A stretch of DNA of 64,000 bases from Cyclina sinensis (taxonomy: Eukaryota; Mollusca; Bivalvia; Venerida; Veneridae), in contig JAAONU010000018.1 in assembly GCA_012932295.1 (NCBI GenBank), positions 7,126,828 to 7,190,827 of the forward strand, written 5' to 3'. The notes under the pieces were generated by a model. The model did not search any database and was not told where the DNA came from. It saw only the letters and a list, made by a program, of their open reading frames with translations. Made by a program: the position numbers and the translations under genes. The first letter of the stretch is position 1, and each line of letters opens with the position of its first letter. Shown one piece after another: positions 44,136 through 55,816 of this stretch.

Positions 44136-45305
44136 TAACAACGAAAATTCAAAAGGACTTGAGTCCATTTGAGTGTACGGTTTTTTACTGTATTTTAAGG
44201 AACCTTAAGCTTCAGCACTCTATTTTGTTTGCAGATGCTAATAAAAAGAAACTTAATATATATCTTTAAATTGAAGACCTGTCTGTTCAGACAAATTATA
44301 ACTAAGGTAATGCACATTTTTGAAGAACAACAACAACATATTTGTTCAACCTTTTATTTCCATATATCTCTTGATGTTAATGGTTATAATTATGATACTG
44401 AAACATTGTTTGTTTTGTTAAGTAACAAAATAACATGAATTTCATGGAATAACATGCTTGAACAGAATAACAAACATGCTTGAGTAGAATAACAAATATA
44501 CATATAATATCAGTTATGATAATAAACTATGACCATGCTTTGATTACTTTGATATAATTCAACATAATAAAGACCAGGTGAGATACAGTCACTGTTAAGT
44601 ACGACCGGTAACCAGACAGAATTTTTAACTTTAGATATCTTTTTTCTTTGTGAGCCGAATTTAATTAGAGCGTTCTATTTGAAAACATTAAACATAAACA
44701 TTGTATCATTTTACATCATCTGAAAGCTCTTTAAATTCTTATTTTGAAAATATAAGCAGATTTTGAATTTTTGCTTTAAAAAAAAACCTGTCGTTTCAGC
44801 ACTTTTTTTTAGCATTTTTCTAGCAGCTTAGATGCACTAAGTTTAACCATTTACAAACAAGAAAATGAACAGTTTTGACAATTTTTTTTTTAAATATGTA
44901 ATATATGAGTTTACAGACCTTTTAAATGATATAGAATATTGAATTGTTTGATGAAAAATGACTTTGTAACTGTAATTTCAAAATTACTATGTTTTGCATT
45001 TTTATCAACCCCCATATTTTTGCCCTCCTTCAAAAAGTTACCTGTATCTCTTATCAGTTGCTTGTTACTATTAAACGATTTCAAAACAATAACATTCCAT
45101 GTTCCAACACAATATTATCAGACAGTCACGTGATTGTGGCCGAGGATTTCCGGAATAACACAACTTTGCAAATTGATTCAACAGGTAGTACATCGTAAAA
45201 ATACGTAATGCTTCGGCAATAATCGGATCTTCTTACAGCCAGTCAAAAATATTACATAATATTGGATAACACTAACCCCGCTCCAATTGTATATATAGGA
45301 ATATA
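44136..45305. other. AT-rich insertion that houses the LTR element
   Basis: The unit's 3' flank breaks here and resumes near 55815, after the retrotransposon. The outer ends look partly inverted (TGTACGGTTTTTTACTGTAT near 44174 and, on the other strand, CTGTACGGAAAACTGCCAGT near 55796-55816). The LTR element may therefore have landed inside an older DNA element. No gene; several short AT-rich frames are not convincing. Confidence 0.45.
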
Positions 45306-45309
45306 ATAC

Positions 45310-46405
45310 TGTAATGCCCCAACATTTTACTTGTATTTGTTTGCCTCTTTATTCTTTTGTCATTCTTAAAACTATCATTGTATTTTCATTGTTGATTTTT
45401 ACTGGCTACACCACATTTAGTTGGCTGTTGTCCTTTATAAAACACACAAATTAAAACTCAACCTTACGTATAATGCCAGTATTTCTTTACATCCAGTGTT
45501 TAAGAATAAATGTTTGTAAGTTTTCACAGAAGAATCACCAGTTTTCACGACCTTGTTGCAGTTGTCAGTATTCATCACTGACATTTATCTAGTCAGTATT
45601 TGCTAGTCTATTTTGTACATTCCATGTTTTCATACTACATTTCCTTTTAAATATCCATGTTTCCTTGTAATTAAATAACTGTCTATTATATTTTTGAGAG
45701 CACTTGCCCATAAGTACTTGTCGGCCATATTGATTTTCGCAGTGAATAGTCGCTTAGCAACCTAGTGTTTACAATTTTGACAGTCGATCCTGCATACAAA
45801 CGAATTTAGCAATGTTTGCTCAACTTGCCTCACGCAAAAGAAAATATGAGGTTATTATTATTTTTTCCTATCTATTCTTCAACTAGATTTAAAGGTTTAC
45901 TCATTTGTACAGGCTACTTTAGCTACAAGTGCTTGTTTCCACAGTGCAAACTGTGGTTCACTAGTTTTTGTGGAGCATCCCAGTGTGAATTTCACAGAAT
46001 TGGGCAGTGTTGTTCACGGTTCCACTTGTGATGCACACTGTGGGCTGTGAAAAGTCTGTGGAGTATATAAACCCTGTCTGTAACTCAGAAAGGGGGTGGG
46101 TCTTGGCATGTGAATGTTTAGAAAGCACACATCATTATTTTGTTTAAGATTTCTTCAAAGCTTAAATTAAACTAAGTTCAAGGTGTGCTTTTTTTACACA
46201 TTTTCTTTTTAAAATCTTAACACAGAACAAAACCAGACCAATAGTGGTGTTCACGTTTCGGTACAGTTTAGACCCCTACTATCAACAGAAGTAAAATAGA
46301 GTCGAATGGTCTGCCTATTTATATACACTTCCAGGTTTACAATCAATTGCATGAGAGTCCATTAGAGACAAGACGTTACATAGCCTTGGTCAGAGGACCG
46401 TAACA
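45310..46405 (+). repeat. 5' LTR (1096 bp)
   Basis: Direct repeat of the 3' LTR. It contains a TATA box (TATATAA, 46064-46070) placed for the U3/R boundary, and a conserved open stretch at 45816-46031 that I do not consider coding. Relative to the 3' LTR it lacks about 425 bp between CACAGA and ACAAAA. The two edges of the missing piece both end in AGA, which fits a deletion by short-homology joining. Confidence 0.9.
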
Positions 46406-46410
46406 TTTAT

Positions 46411-46428
46411 TGGTGGCAGCGGTGGGAT
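46411..46428 (+). promoter_or_regulatory. Candidate primer binding site
   Basis: TGGTGGCAGCGGTGGGAT begins five bases after the 5' LTR. Its place and TGG start fit a site complementary to a tRNA 3' end. I could not identify the tRNA. Confidence 0.55.
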
Positions 46429-46502
46429 CTGAGAAGCTGTCCTCAGATCCAGTTATCGAACTAACGCCAGACGGCTATACTGAAATATCAAAGTGAGTCA
46501 AA

Positions 46503-48186
46503 ATGACAGATCCAATACCAGTTGACAGTGAGGGGGTGATTACCTTTAACAATGCTAAACCCACTGCTGGACTAGAAAGACAAATAGAACAAGCATTCAA
46601 TACCGATCCCGAAATAAATAACACAACATCTATAGTAAATCATCGGCCAGGATTCTCCGAACCAAGAAGATGGTAATGAAAATACAATGAACAAAGTGTC
46701 TCAGATGGTGACTGCCATCACAAGTATTCTTAGAGACGTGGTTCAAGAGCTCCGTGAATTGAAGCTGCCACAAGGTTTTCAGTTCCAGGTGAATGAAACA
46801 GACTCGAGACATAATATCACACCAAGACCAATACACACACAAAGTGAGTTATCAGTACATGCCGTACCCTTGCCAACCTATAACTGTACCTAAGAAATCA
46901 TGGAAAGTAGGTTCGATGACCAAGTAGGCAATGGAAATGGTCGACCAAGAAATAACCTGACGCCTGAGCAGATCTCTCCCCAGGCCGTTAGTTTTAGCCC
47001 TCCTACACACAGAACATCTCAACAGCATGCACACTCAGACTCTCAGAGTTACCATACAAACCAATATAATTATGACCAAAGGAGAAAACCTGAAAGCTGT
47101 GTACAATTAAGAGCCTCAGAATCAGAGAGAAATAACAATGTAGCAGATGTTCCCTAATACGATTTTAGTAACATAATAGGAGATAGATTTACAACACAGC
47201 CACCACATTGCGGTAGTGAGTGCATAGCTTCTAGAGAGCCCAGTCATGTGAAAATACCTGCTTTCACAGGTAAAGAGAACTGGAAAGTTTGAATATCGCG
47301 TTTTGAAGCCATTGCTTACAGAATGAGGTGGAGTGAAGCTCATAAACTCGATCAGCTTTTGCCGCGTTTAGAAGGACAAGCAGCTGAATTTGTATTTTCA
47401 CAGCTTAACCCTGTGGTAATTCATAATTATTCGGACCTGAAAGAGGAAATAAGCAACCGATATCGGATGATCGAAACGCCAAGGCTGTATGCTTCTCGAT
47501 TTAGCAGAAGATCACAAAAGATAGGAGAAACAGCTGAAGAATTTGCTGCTGAATTAAAGGTTTTGTATGACAAGGCAAATGGATTCAGAGACAGGTAAAG
47601 TAGAGAAGAAGATCTGGTCAGACATCTTCTAGATGGTCTTCGAGATGATGATATACGTTTTGCAGTGGAATACAATAAAGTGCCGCAAATCATTGACGTA
47701 GCTGTATTTCATGTAGTGAATTGTATTCAAACAAAGAATATCCGAGAGCGTCGAAATAGAGAAAATCTCAGAAGAGCTAGTGAGAAAAACCAAGAAGTGA
47801 ATGGAAAAGCATTCCAGAGAGGCAGATCTTATCAAAACAATCAAAGAAGCAACAAGAGAGGCAAAAACAGTCAGCAGTCAGTTAGAAAGGACTATAAGCA
47901 ACCTAATGATGATGAACAACAGGCAATTCTTAAAACAATTTTAGAGAGGCTAAATAGACTAGAAAATAAACGCTCAAATGATAATCGAAGAAAAATGCCG
48001 AGACAGGAATTAGAATGTTATACCTGTCATGAACTTGGTCATTTTGCTCGAGATTGCCCAAAGAAGGTTTCAAAACCAGATGTAAACCAGACAGAAGCAG
48101 AACATAAAGAGTACAGTGGTAGTAAGGGTCCTTTAAACTATCAAGGGCCGACTCTTGCGGCCAAAGAGTGGTCAAACAAGATGTAG
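46503..48186 (+). pseudogene. gag of the LTR element (broken)
   Basis: A start at 46503 opens MTDPIPVDSEGVITFN but stops at 46675 in a frame different from the rest. The remaining gag lies in one frame from 46687 to 48186 with stops near 46891, 47155, 47290 and 47598. A capsid-like part is visible around 47230-47660 (HVKIPAFTGKENW; LDQLLPRLEGQAAEF; ETAEEFAAELKVLYDKA). A basic region and one zinc knuckle, CYTCHELGHFARDC (C-x2-C-x4-H-x4-C, 48016-48057), follow. The pol frame overlaps the end of gag by 19 bases in the -1 frame. Confidence 0.85.
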
Positions 48187-49370
48187 AGAATATGGGCCAA
48201 AACAATATTAAAATTTGTGCAGATGAATTGAAGGAAACACAGAATGAAAATAAAGAAATCGTTGAAGAGAAATTTCGAGTGAATGAGGCAACAGCAAAAG
48301 TAAAGAAATGTACAGAATTGAGTGAAGGTGTCTATGTAAAATGGTTCTGTGGAAGATGTTCCTGTTTTTTTACCGCTGATACCGGAGCCTCAAGAACAGT
48401 TATTTCTTCAAGAGTGTTTAACAGTATTAATCTGGAGAAGCGACCAAATTTAGAACAGTCTGCTTGTTTAAGAGGAGCAGGGGGGTCACCAATATCTGAG
48501 TGTGGTAAGGCCAAGTTCGAGCTGAGACTTGAGTCTTTGAAGGTTGTTAGTGAAGCGGTAGTTGCAGATATAGAGGACGATGCGCTCCTGGGCTATGATG
48601 TTTTGAAGGGCCATGGTCAGGGGGCAGATATTTTATTGAGCAGGAATAAAATAGTCCTTAATGGCGAAGAGATCCCATGTTTTCAAATTGGTCGAGGAAA
48701 TTCTGTTAAACGCGTAGTGGTTGCTGATGACAATGAAATTCCAGGACTTTCAGAGATTCTTGTTGATGTATATGTAGACAGATCGGAAAGAGATGATCTT
48801 GATTCAGTGCCAGAGTATTTAATTGAACCCTCAAAGCACTTTACAGAGCGCTATAAACTGGTTATGGCCTCGACATTAGTAAACATCAACAGGGCTACGA
48901 TTTGTAAAGTTAGGGTGCTTAACCCTTCCTCAACCCTGGTGAATCTAAGACAGGATGCTGAGATTGGTGTAGCTGAGAAGTTCGATGCCGTGGCAGGCAT
49001 AATTGATGACAAAGAAAATTCAAAAGAAACGGAAAACCTAAACAGTATAAGAAGGGTTGATGTCACATCAAGTCAAGACAAGTATGATTCTTTAACATTT
49101 GAACCATCCACTGCAAATAAAGTCCCCAACCATCTTCAAAAGTTATTCTCAAGATCAGTTGCGGGAAGAACGATAAAGAAAAGGCAGGTTATTGCAGGTC
49201 TATTTGTGAAATATGGTGACACTTTTTGTAAGGACGACTGGGACCTTGGGGTCACTAACTTTGCCGAGCATCCAATCAGTACAGGTGATGCCATTCCAAT
49301 AAAACAACGACCAAGAAAAGTACCACTTGCTTATGCAGACGAGGAAAAAAAGCAATTGAGGACCTTTTAA
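48168..49370 (+). pseudogene. pol, aspartic protease part and linker to RT
   Basis: 400 codons are open. The retropepsin active site is TADTGASRTVIS, with DTGA at 48378-48389. A flap-like segment and ALLGYDVLKG follow. The C-terminal part (HPISTGDAIPIKQRPRKVP near 49270-49325) is the conserved lead-in to RT. A frameshift in an A-run near 49345 ends the frame at 49370; RT continues in another frame from about 49375. Confidence 0.88.
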
Positions 49371-50550
49371 AAAGAGGAGTGATTCAAAAAAGTACATCGC
49401 CTTGGGCAAGTTCAATTGTTTTAGTAAGAAGGAAATCAGGGGTAATAAGACCTTGTGTAGACTATCGGAAATCGAATGCATTAGTGAAACCAGATGGTTT
49501 TCTTTTGCCTAGAGTTCAGGATTGCCTTGACGCTGTAGCAGGTTCGAGCCTATTCAGTACCTTCGATCTCACAAGCGGCTATTTTCAAATACCGCTAAAG
49601 AAGGAGGAAATTCCCAAGAGCTCATTTGTCTGCAAATTTGGTCTATATGAATTGACGAAAATGCTTTTTGGGCTGAATAACAGCAGCGGAACGTTTCAAA
49701 GAACAATGGAGCTTGCACTTCAAGGACTTCAGTGAGAGACATGCTTAGTTTATATAGACGATATAGTTGTTTATTGGTATACTTTTGAACAGCTTGTTTG
49801 TAGGGTAGACCAAGTTCTTGATAGGATTCAGAAAGCAGGTCTCCAGCTTAAGCCAGATAAAAGTCACCTTTTGCAGAAAGAAGTAATATTTTTGTGCCAT
49901 GTTGTATCTGGTGAAGGAGTAAGACCAGACCCAACAAACATATCAAAAATAATTGGTTGGCCTACACCCACCACAGCAAAACAAGTGAAACAGTTTGTGG
50001 CGACCGGCTCATACTACCGACGATTTGTAAAGAATTTCGCAAAAATAGCAAGGCCTCTGATAGAATTAAAAAAGAAGGGAAAAGATTTCATTTGGAGTAC
50101 TGACTGTGAATTGGCATTCACAGCTATCAAAGAAGCCCTTACAAGTAAGGATATCATGGGCTACCCACTCAATAACGGTGGTCGATTTATCCTTGATGAA
50201 GATTCGTTCGGCTTTGGGCTGGGGTCAGTACTGGCACAAATACAAGACGGGCGCGAGAGAGTACTTGCCTATGCAAGTAGGGCAATGAGTAAAGCTGAGA
50301 AGAATTACTGCATAACTGAAAAGGAACTCTTGGCAGTCGTTTACTTGTGCAGTACTTTCGCCAGTTTCTGCTAGGAAGGAAGTTTCTGGTAAGGACAGAC
50401 CATCAAGCACTTGTCTGGCTATTCACCCTCAAAGAGCCAAGTGGAAAGATTGCCAGATGGATAGAAATATTAGCCTCATATGATTTCGAAATTGAGTATA
50501 GACCCGGTAAAAAACAAGGACATTGCGATGCCCTTTCTAGATGTGAATAG
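49371..50550 (+). pseudogene. pol, reverse transcriptase and RNase H part (broken)
   Basis: RT motifs in order are SPWASSIVLVRRKSG, RPCVDYRKSNA, FSTFDLTSGYFQIPL (first catalytic Asp), FGLYELTKMLFGLNNSSGTF and YIDD (49751-49762). A TGA at 49733-49735 interrupts just before YIDD. The connection and RNase H follow ([46 protein letters not shown]) to a frameshift near 50345, after which [10 protein letters not shown] and HCDALSR complete RNase H by 50550. Confidence 0.88.
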
Positions 50551-50580
50551 CCAAGGGACTGCAAGTGTTCTGAAGTAGAC

Positions 50581-52110
50581 ATGTCAGAGCCGCTAAAGTG
50601 TGGCACCTGTAACAAATGCCGTAGAAGAGCAGAGCTTATGGTGCATAGCTATTTAGACCGAAGGGCTGATGATATGACTGACAAGGTGAATGAATGTCAA
50701 TTAAAGCATGTAACTAATAGGAAAAAGGTGACAACAAGAAAAGTTGAAGTTCGTCCAGGATCCTCTAAGGACCAAGTCAGTGTCGAAACAAAGCCATGGC
50801 TACAGATGTACACATCTGAGGAATTGCTGAAAAACAATGTGAAGACCAAGACATTTACCTAATTGCTCATGCAGTAACACAGGGAATTAAACCTACAAGT
50901 AGGGAACTAGAAGATCGAAGTCCTGCAACAAGACAATACTGGCTTTTGTGGGACTTGCTGTTTATAGAAAATGTGGTTCTTTGTAAAAGAAATGTGAAAC
51001 AGGAAGAAGCAGAGGAATGCACACAGATCATTTTACCGAAATCTTTGCAAAAAGAAGTGCTAAAACAAATGCATGATTGTATACTGTCAGGACACCTAGG
51101 AGTCAAAAGAACCAAGCGTATAATTGTATAATCTTGTGATGTATGTGAAGCCGATAAAATGCCACAAAAGACCCCAAGGGCTCCAATGGGTCACTTACAT
51201 AGCGGTGCCCCATTGGACACACTAGCAATTGACTTTATTGGTCCACTACCTTTAACTGCTAATGGAAACAGATACATACTTCTTCTCACAGACCATTTCA
51301 CTAAATATGTTGAAGTTTTGGCTGTACCGAATCAACAAGCTGAAGAGTGTGCTCTCAAGATCGCAAATGAATTCATAGCACGCTCAGGGGCTCCCCTTAC
51401 AATACATAGTGATCAAGGGGCTGCATTTGAGAGCAAATGTTTCAAAGAATTATGTGCCCTATTTGAAAGCAGAAAAAATAGGATAAGTCCAAGGAATCCA
51501 AACGGAAATGGACAGTGTGAACGCTACAACAGGACCTTGCTAAAGATGGTTAAAGCATACCTTGTAGATCAATTGAGTGGGACTTATATTTGGGTTGTTT
51601 AGTGGGTGCATACCGCTCTTCTCCTCATGAATCTACAAATATTACACCGAACATGATGTGTTTTGGACGCTAAATAAGATTCCGGCTGATTTAGTGTTTC
51701 ACACAGAGAAAAACATCAGTAATTTATCAAACTTGTCCCACATACAAACCATTCGTGAGCGGATGTTACGAGCGCACGAAGTGGCCCGTACATACTTGAG
51801 AACAAATGCAAGACGTAGTAAAGAGCTCTACGACACCAAATTAGCTTATGTCAGTTTCGAACCTGGAGATATAGTGTGGATGTTACATGAAAATAGAAAA
51901 GTTGGCATAGCCCCGAAGTTGGAAAAGAAATATGCTGGTCCTTATGTGAAAACACAAAAACTATCTCCATTGAATTTAGTAGTGCAATTAGATGTGAGTG
52001 GTCGTAAAGCAGTGATAAATCATGACAAACTGAAAAAATACAATGGTAGTAACATAACAAGATTGGCTTGCAGAGTAGCCAACCACTGTAAACGTAACCA
52101 GTTTCATTAG
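50581..52110 (+). pseudogene. pol, integrase part (broken)
   Basis: An H-H/C-C zinc module is seen (MHDCILSGHLG, then a stop, then SCDVC near 51140). The catalytic core has the triad Asp in LAIDFIGPLP, Asp in HSDQGAAFE and Glu in NGQCERYNRTL. A stop follows at about 51600 and a frame change precedes the C-terminal part. That part (51658-52110) has FEPGDIVWML and KKYAGPYVKTQKLS, the GPY/F-type module of Ty3/gypsy integrases. At least two frame changes and two stops lie within the region. Confidence 0.85.
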
Positions 52111-52334
52111 AATAAAAGCATTAAATCATGGTTATTCTTGTTTTTTTTTACGCTTTGATTTGTGTGTCCACTGTAATGGGTTTACCATCGATTGAATGCA
52201 CTGTTGTATGAACAAGGAACGTTTGACGCTATTTTAAACGGTCGTTTTGCAAGCGAGTTTTCCTTACACTGTCTACACTGTCAGTTTTCCACCTTTAACA
52301 AACAACAAAGCCTTTCAGTGAAAAGGGTTACCTT

Positions 52335-52348
52335 CTGTGTCATTTCAG
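52335..52348 (+). promoter_or_regulatory. Candidate 3' splice site before ORF3 of the LTR element
   Basis: TTCTGTGTCATTTCAG is a pyrimidine-rich tract ending in AG, followed six bases later by the ORF3 start ATGGAG (52355). Its place between integrase and the third ORF recalls env-type subgenomic splicing in retroviruses and some Ty3/gypsy elements. Use is inferred. Confidence 0.4.
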
Positions 52349-52354
52349 GAAACA

Positions 52355-53656
52355 ATGGAGTCACGTACTATTAAGGAAAGATACTTCTCCTGTATGCATT
52401 GTGAACGTGCAGGGAGTTCCCACACCGGTGAGAGATACCGAATGGTTGACTACATAATGAAGCACCACCTGGCCCTGGATCAAGCAGCCTTCTACTGCAA
52501 CCTATGTATGTTTAGGTGTACGACCAGGGAACAATTAGACAAGCACGTAACAAGCTGCAAACGTCATATCCTGATGGCCTCCACACTGGGAACCACTGAC
52601 GTCAGGCGATACCTGATACAAAACCCAAACCCTAAGCTTATAGTAGAGGGCATTGATTACAATGCAGCTGTTGTAGAAGATCAGGGAAGACGGCTGATTC
52701 CCAGGTTAGATGGCTCACTAGAGCCACAAGTCTCTGTTTCATCTGGTGTGAACAGTCAAGGTCTGGTCACAGTACAGTTGCCGCCTGCTGTTCTTGCTGA
52801 CTTGCTCTCCCCAGTTAATTCCAGGACTCATACACCAACGCAGTCTTCTTTTCCTCACAGAGCACCACTTCAATATGACCCTTCACGTCCGAGCTATACT
52901 GGTACCTGCATCCCTTTCAGAAAATGTATGCAACACCTGTCTGCAATTCAAGGTCAGAGTCTCTGCTTCCCTCCGCTCTCTCTACAAAAACCTCAGCAGT
53001 TGATCCTGTGACCACACAGACAGTCATGAGTTCGTGTACACCATCACTTAGGTTACCAGAACTCTCAACAAACATACATACGAATACTCCTGTTGTCAAA
53101 CCCTCCATAAATCTGTCCACATTAAACACACCGGAGTCATACCATTATGAAGATCCTCTGAATAGCAAGGATGAAGATATCATCCAGCAAATTCTTGGTA
53201 CTGACAGCGAATCTCAGATGGCATTCTCCCCAGTCCAACAAAAGACTGACTCTCCGCATGAAACAAGGAGAACACAACCATGACTTCAGACAAGGAATGC
53301 CAAACCCTACCTTTTGAAAAGTTGTAGAGGTCTAGTATGCCCCACTCACCTCAACACTAGCCCACTTTGAGAAGACCATGGAAGTCACCATTTCTAAGGT
53401 GTGTTTTGGCATGGAGACCGTTAAAAGGGCAACCAGACATCTTGGCGCTACCTTGGAAACAATGTCAAACTCTATGGCAAACATATCTCGTACCCTTGAC
53501 CGTTTACTGGAGGAAAAGAAGAAAGAAAACAAGAGATCTGACCCATCTGCAACTTCAACATCTACATCGAAACGCCCTAGGGAAGAGGAACAAGATAAGG
53601 AAAACAGAAAAATGAAGTCGGTGGTAAACAAGAAAAGTAATAATTATAAGAATTGA
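52355..53656 (+). pseudogene. ORF3 of the LTR element: zinc-finger protein (broken)
   Basis: Not an envelope: no signal peptide and no membrane segment. The first ~70 residues contain two cysteine/histidine motifs: CMHC followed by HH 20 residues on, then CNLC-x12-H-x3-C within FYCNLCMFRCTTREQLDKHV. A Ser/Thr/Pro-rich middle follows. A frame change near 52920 moves to the next frame (52924-53283), and another before 53378 returns to the first. The last 90 codons are a predicted coiled coil (ETMSNSMANISRTLDRLLEE) with a basic tail containing KRPREEEQDKENRKMK, which could act as a nuclear signal. I do not know a named family; the function may be nucleic-acid or chromatin binding, which is inference. 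Confidence 0.7.
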
Positions 53657-54266
53657 TCTGTTAGAGAATGTGTATGACTATCAAATTCAAATCGACTGCT
53701 TTACTAACTAATTAGCACTTACAGATATTAATAGGTAGCATGTAGTGTATTATCAAATTACTTGGAAATTGTTGGAACAGTACTTATTTAAGGTTAAAAA
53801 ACAACCCTTATGTTTGTATTTACCATATTGTTAAATTTCTCAAATATTTATGCTTGTATTTATCAAAATAGTACTGTTAATGTGTGCTTACATCTGTACT
53901 CTGGAAAGATGCTGTAATAATTTCACTGTAACAGGTTGATTGTCTATTAAGGTGTTAAATTACTTTGATATTTAAATGTTATATAAAGTTCTTTTTCTGC
54001 TGTTCTTTGCTGTGCCTATAGATTACTCTTATTGTATTTGTTGTTAAAATGTGATGTTCATAGCTTTCTGTGAACACACCTTTTTAGAGATTAAAACAAA
54101 CTAGTCATTTCAATGAAATTCGACTGTATTAGATAAAATGTACATTAAGGTGATTCATACTAATAATTTGTGCATTAAGGTAATTCAATTTTTTCTTTAA
54201 TTTGTAAAGGAACTTTTATTGAATATTTATGGCAACGGGAGTTTTGCCATAGAAACTGGGGGGTAA
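53657..54266 (+). other. Untranslated stretch and polypurine tract before the 3' LTR
   Basis: No coding region. The tract AGAAACTGGGGGGTAA (54251-54266) directly before the 3' LTR is the likely polypurine primer site for plus-strand synthesis. Confidence 0.65.
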
Positions 54267-55791
54267 TGTAATGCCTCAACATTTTACCTGTATTTGTTTG
54301 CCTCTTTATTCTTTTGTCATTCTTAAAACTATCTTTCTGTTTTCATTGTTGATTTTTACTGGCTACACCACATTTAGTTGGCAGTTGTCCTTGATAAAAC
54401 ACACAGATCAACAAGTCAACCTTACGCATTGTGCCAGTATTTCTTTACATCCAGTGTTTAAGAATAAATGTTTGTAAGTTTTCACAGTATAATCACCAGT
54501 TTTCACGACCTTATTGCAGTTGTCAGTATACATCACTGACATTTATCTAGTCAGTATTTGCCAGTCTGTTTTGTAAATTCCATGCTTTTATACTACATTG
54601 ACTTTTTAAATTTCCATGTTTCCTTGTAATTAAATAACAGTCTATTATATTTTTGAGAGCACTTGCCCATAAGTACTTGTCGGCCATATTGATTTTCGCA
54701 GTGAATAGTCGCTTAGCAACCTAGTGTTTACAATTTTGACAGTCGATCCTGCATACAAACGAATTAAGCAATGTTTGCTCAACTTGCCTCACGCAAAAGA
54801 AAATATGAGGTTATTATTATTTTTTCCTATCTATTCTTCAACTAAATTGAAAGGTTTACTCATTTGTACAGGCTACTTTAGCTACAAGTGCTTGTTTCCA
54901 CAGTGCAAACTGTGGTTCACTAGTTTTTGTGGAGCATCCCAGTGTGAATTTCACAGAATTGGGCAGTGTTGTTCACGGTTCCACTTGTGATGCACGCTGT
55001 GGGCTGTGAAAAGTCTGTGGAGTATATAAACCCTGTCTGTAACTCAGAAAGGGGGTGGGTCTTGGCATGTGAATGTTTAGAAAGCACACATCATTATTTT
55101 GTTTAAGATTTCTTCGAAGCTTAAAATTAAACTAAGTTCAAGGTATGCTTATTTTTACACATTTTCTTTTTAAAATCTTAACACAGATCTGTCTAAATTA
55201 TCCAACTTAAGGAAGTTAATAATTATTTTTTTACATTAAACATTTTCTTTTGAACAGATATCTTTTTGATAGTTATGTTGGAATACTGACAGTTCGTTTT
55301 TTAAGGGTTGGTTGCCTCGCGACATCACTGGTTATTTTGTTGTTAAGTCAGATTCGTTGAATTTGTTAAGTAATTTAAAGTCATTATTATCGAATACATT
55401 ATAGAATTTACAATATTCGGTAGTTTGATTACTATAAGAGTGTCTAAATTAAAAGACATTAACAAGCTTTATACTTGTTTGTCTTAGTAGTAGAAAAGAG
55501 TGTCCCAATAACTTTGATGCCCCAGTAACCTAGTCAGCAATCCCTGTGTGTCCGTCTGTCCTGTGTCCTGGTTAAGGTTCAACATTTTGACGTGGCTCAC
55601 AGCGAACCGAGAACAAAAGCAGACCTATAGTGGTGTTCACGTTTCGGTACAGTTTAGACCCCTACTATCAACAGAAGTAAAATAGAGTGGAATGGTCTGC
55701 CTATTTATATACACTACCAGGTTTACAATCAATTGCATGGGAGTCCTTTAGAGACAAGACGTTACATAGCCTTGGTCAGAGGACCGTAACA
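54267..55791 (+). repeat. 3' LTR (1525 bp)
   Basis: Direct repeat of the 5' LTR, with TATATAAA at 55023-55030. It contains about 425 bp (55188-55612) that are missing from the 5' LTR. By eye the shared parts differ by a few percent, mostly substitutions in the first 150 bases. Confidence 0.9.
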
Positions 55792-55816
55792 ATACTGGCA
55801 GTTTTCCGTACAGAAA

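Larger units (their letters stand above)
45306..55795 (+). mobile_element. Ty3/gypsy-type LTR retrotransposon, ~10.5 kb, decayed, with an extra third ORF
   Basis: Long terminal repeats at 45310-46405 and 54267-55791 begin TGTAATG and end GTAACA, giving TG..CA termini. The 4-bp target duplication ATAC lies at 45306-45309 and 55792-55795. The coding order is gag (with zinc knuckle), protease, reverse transcriptase, RNase H, integrase, the Ty3/gypsy order. After integrase comes a third ORF region with zinc-finger motifs. Gag and pol have several stops and frameshifts, so the copy is defective. The LTRs differ by scattered substitutions plus one 425-bp length difference, so it is not recent. Confidence 0.93.

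Noticed and set aside
45816..46031. Frame in the 5' LTR, also seen at 54724-54990 in the 3' LTR
   Set aside because: Similarity is explained by LTR identity; no domain, and it lies in U3 before the TATA box.
46630..47343. Minus-strand frames opposite gag
   Set aside because: Shadows of the gag reading frame on the other strand, without recognisable domains.
52355..53656. Envelope gene making the LTR element retrovirus-like
   Set aside because: No signal peptide, no transmembrane segment; the region codes for zinc-finger and coiled-coil text instead.
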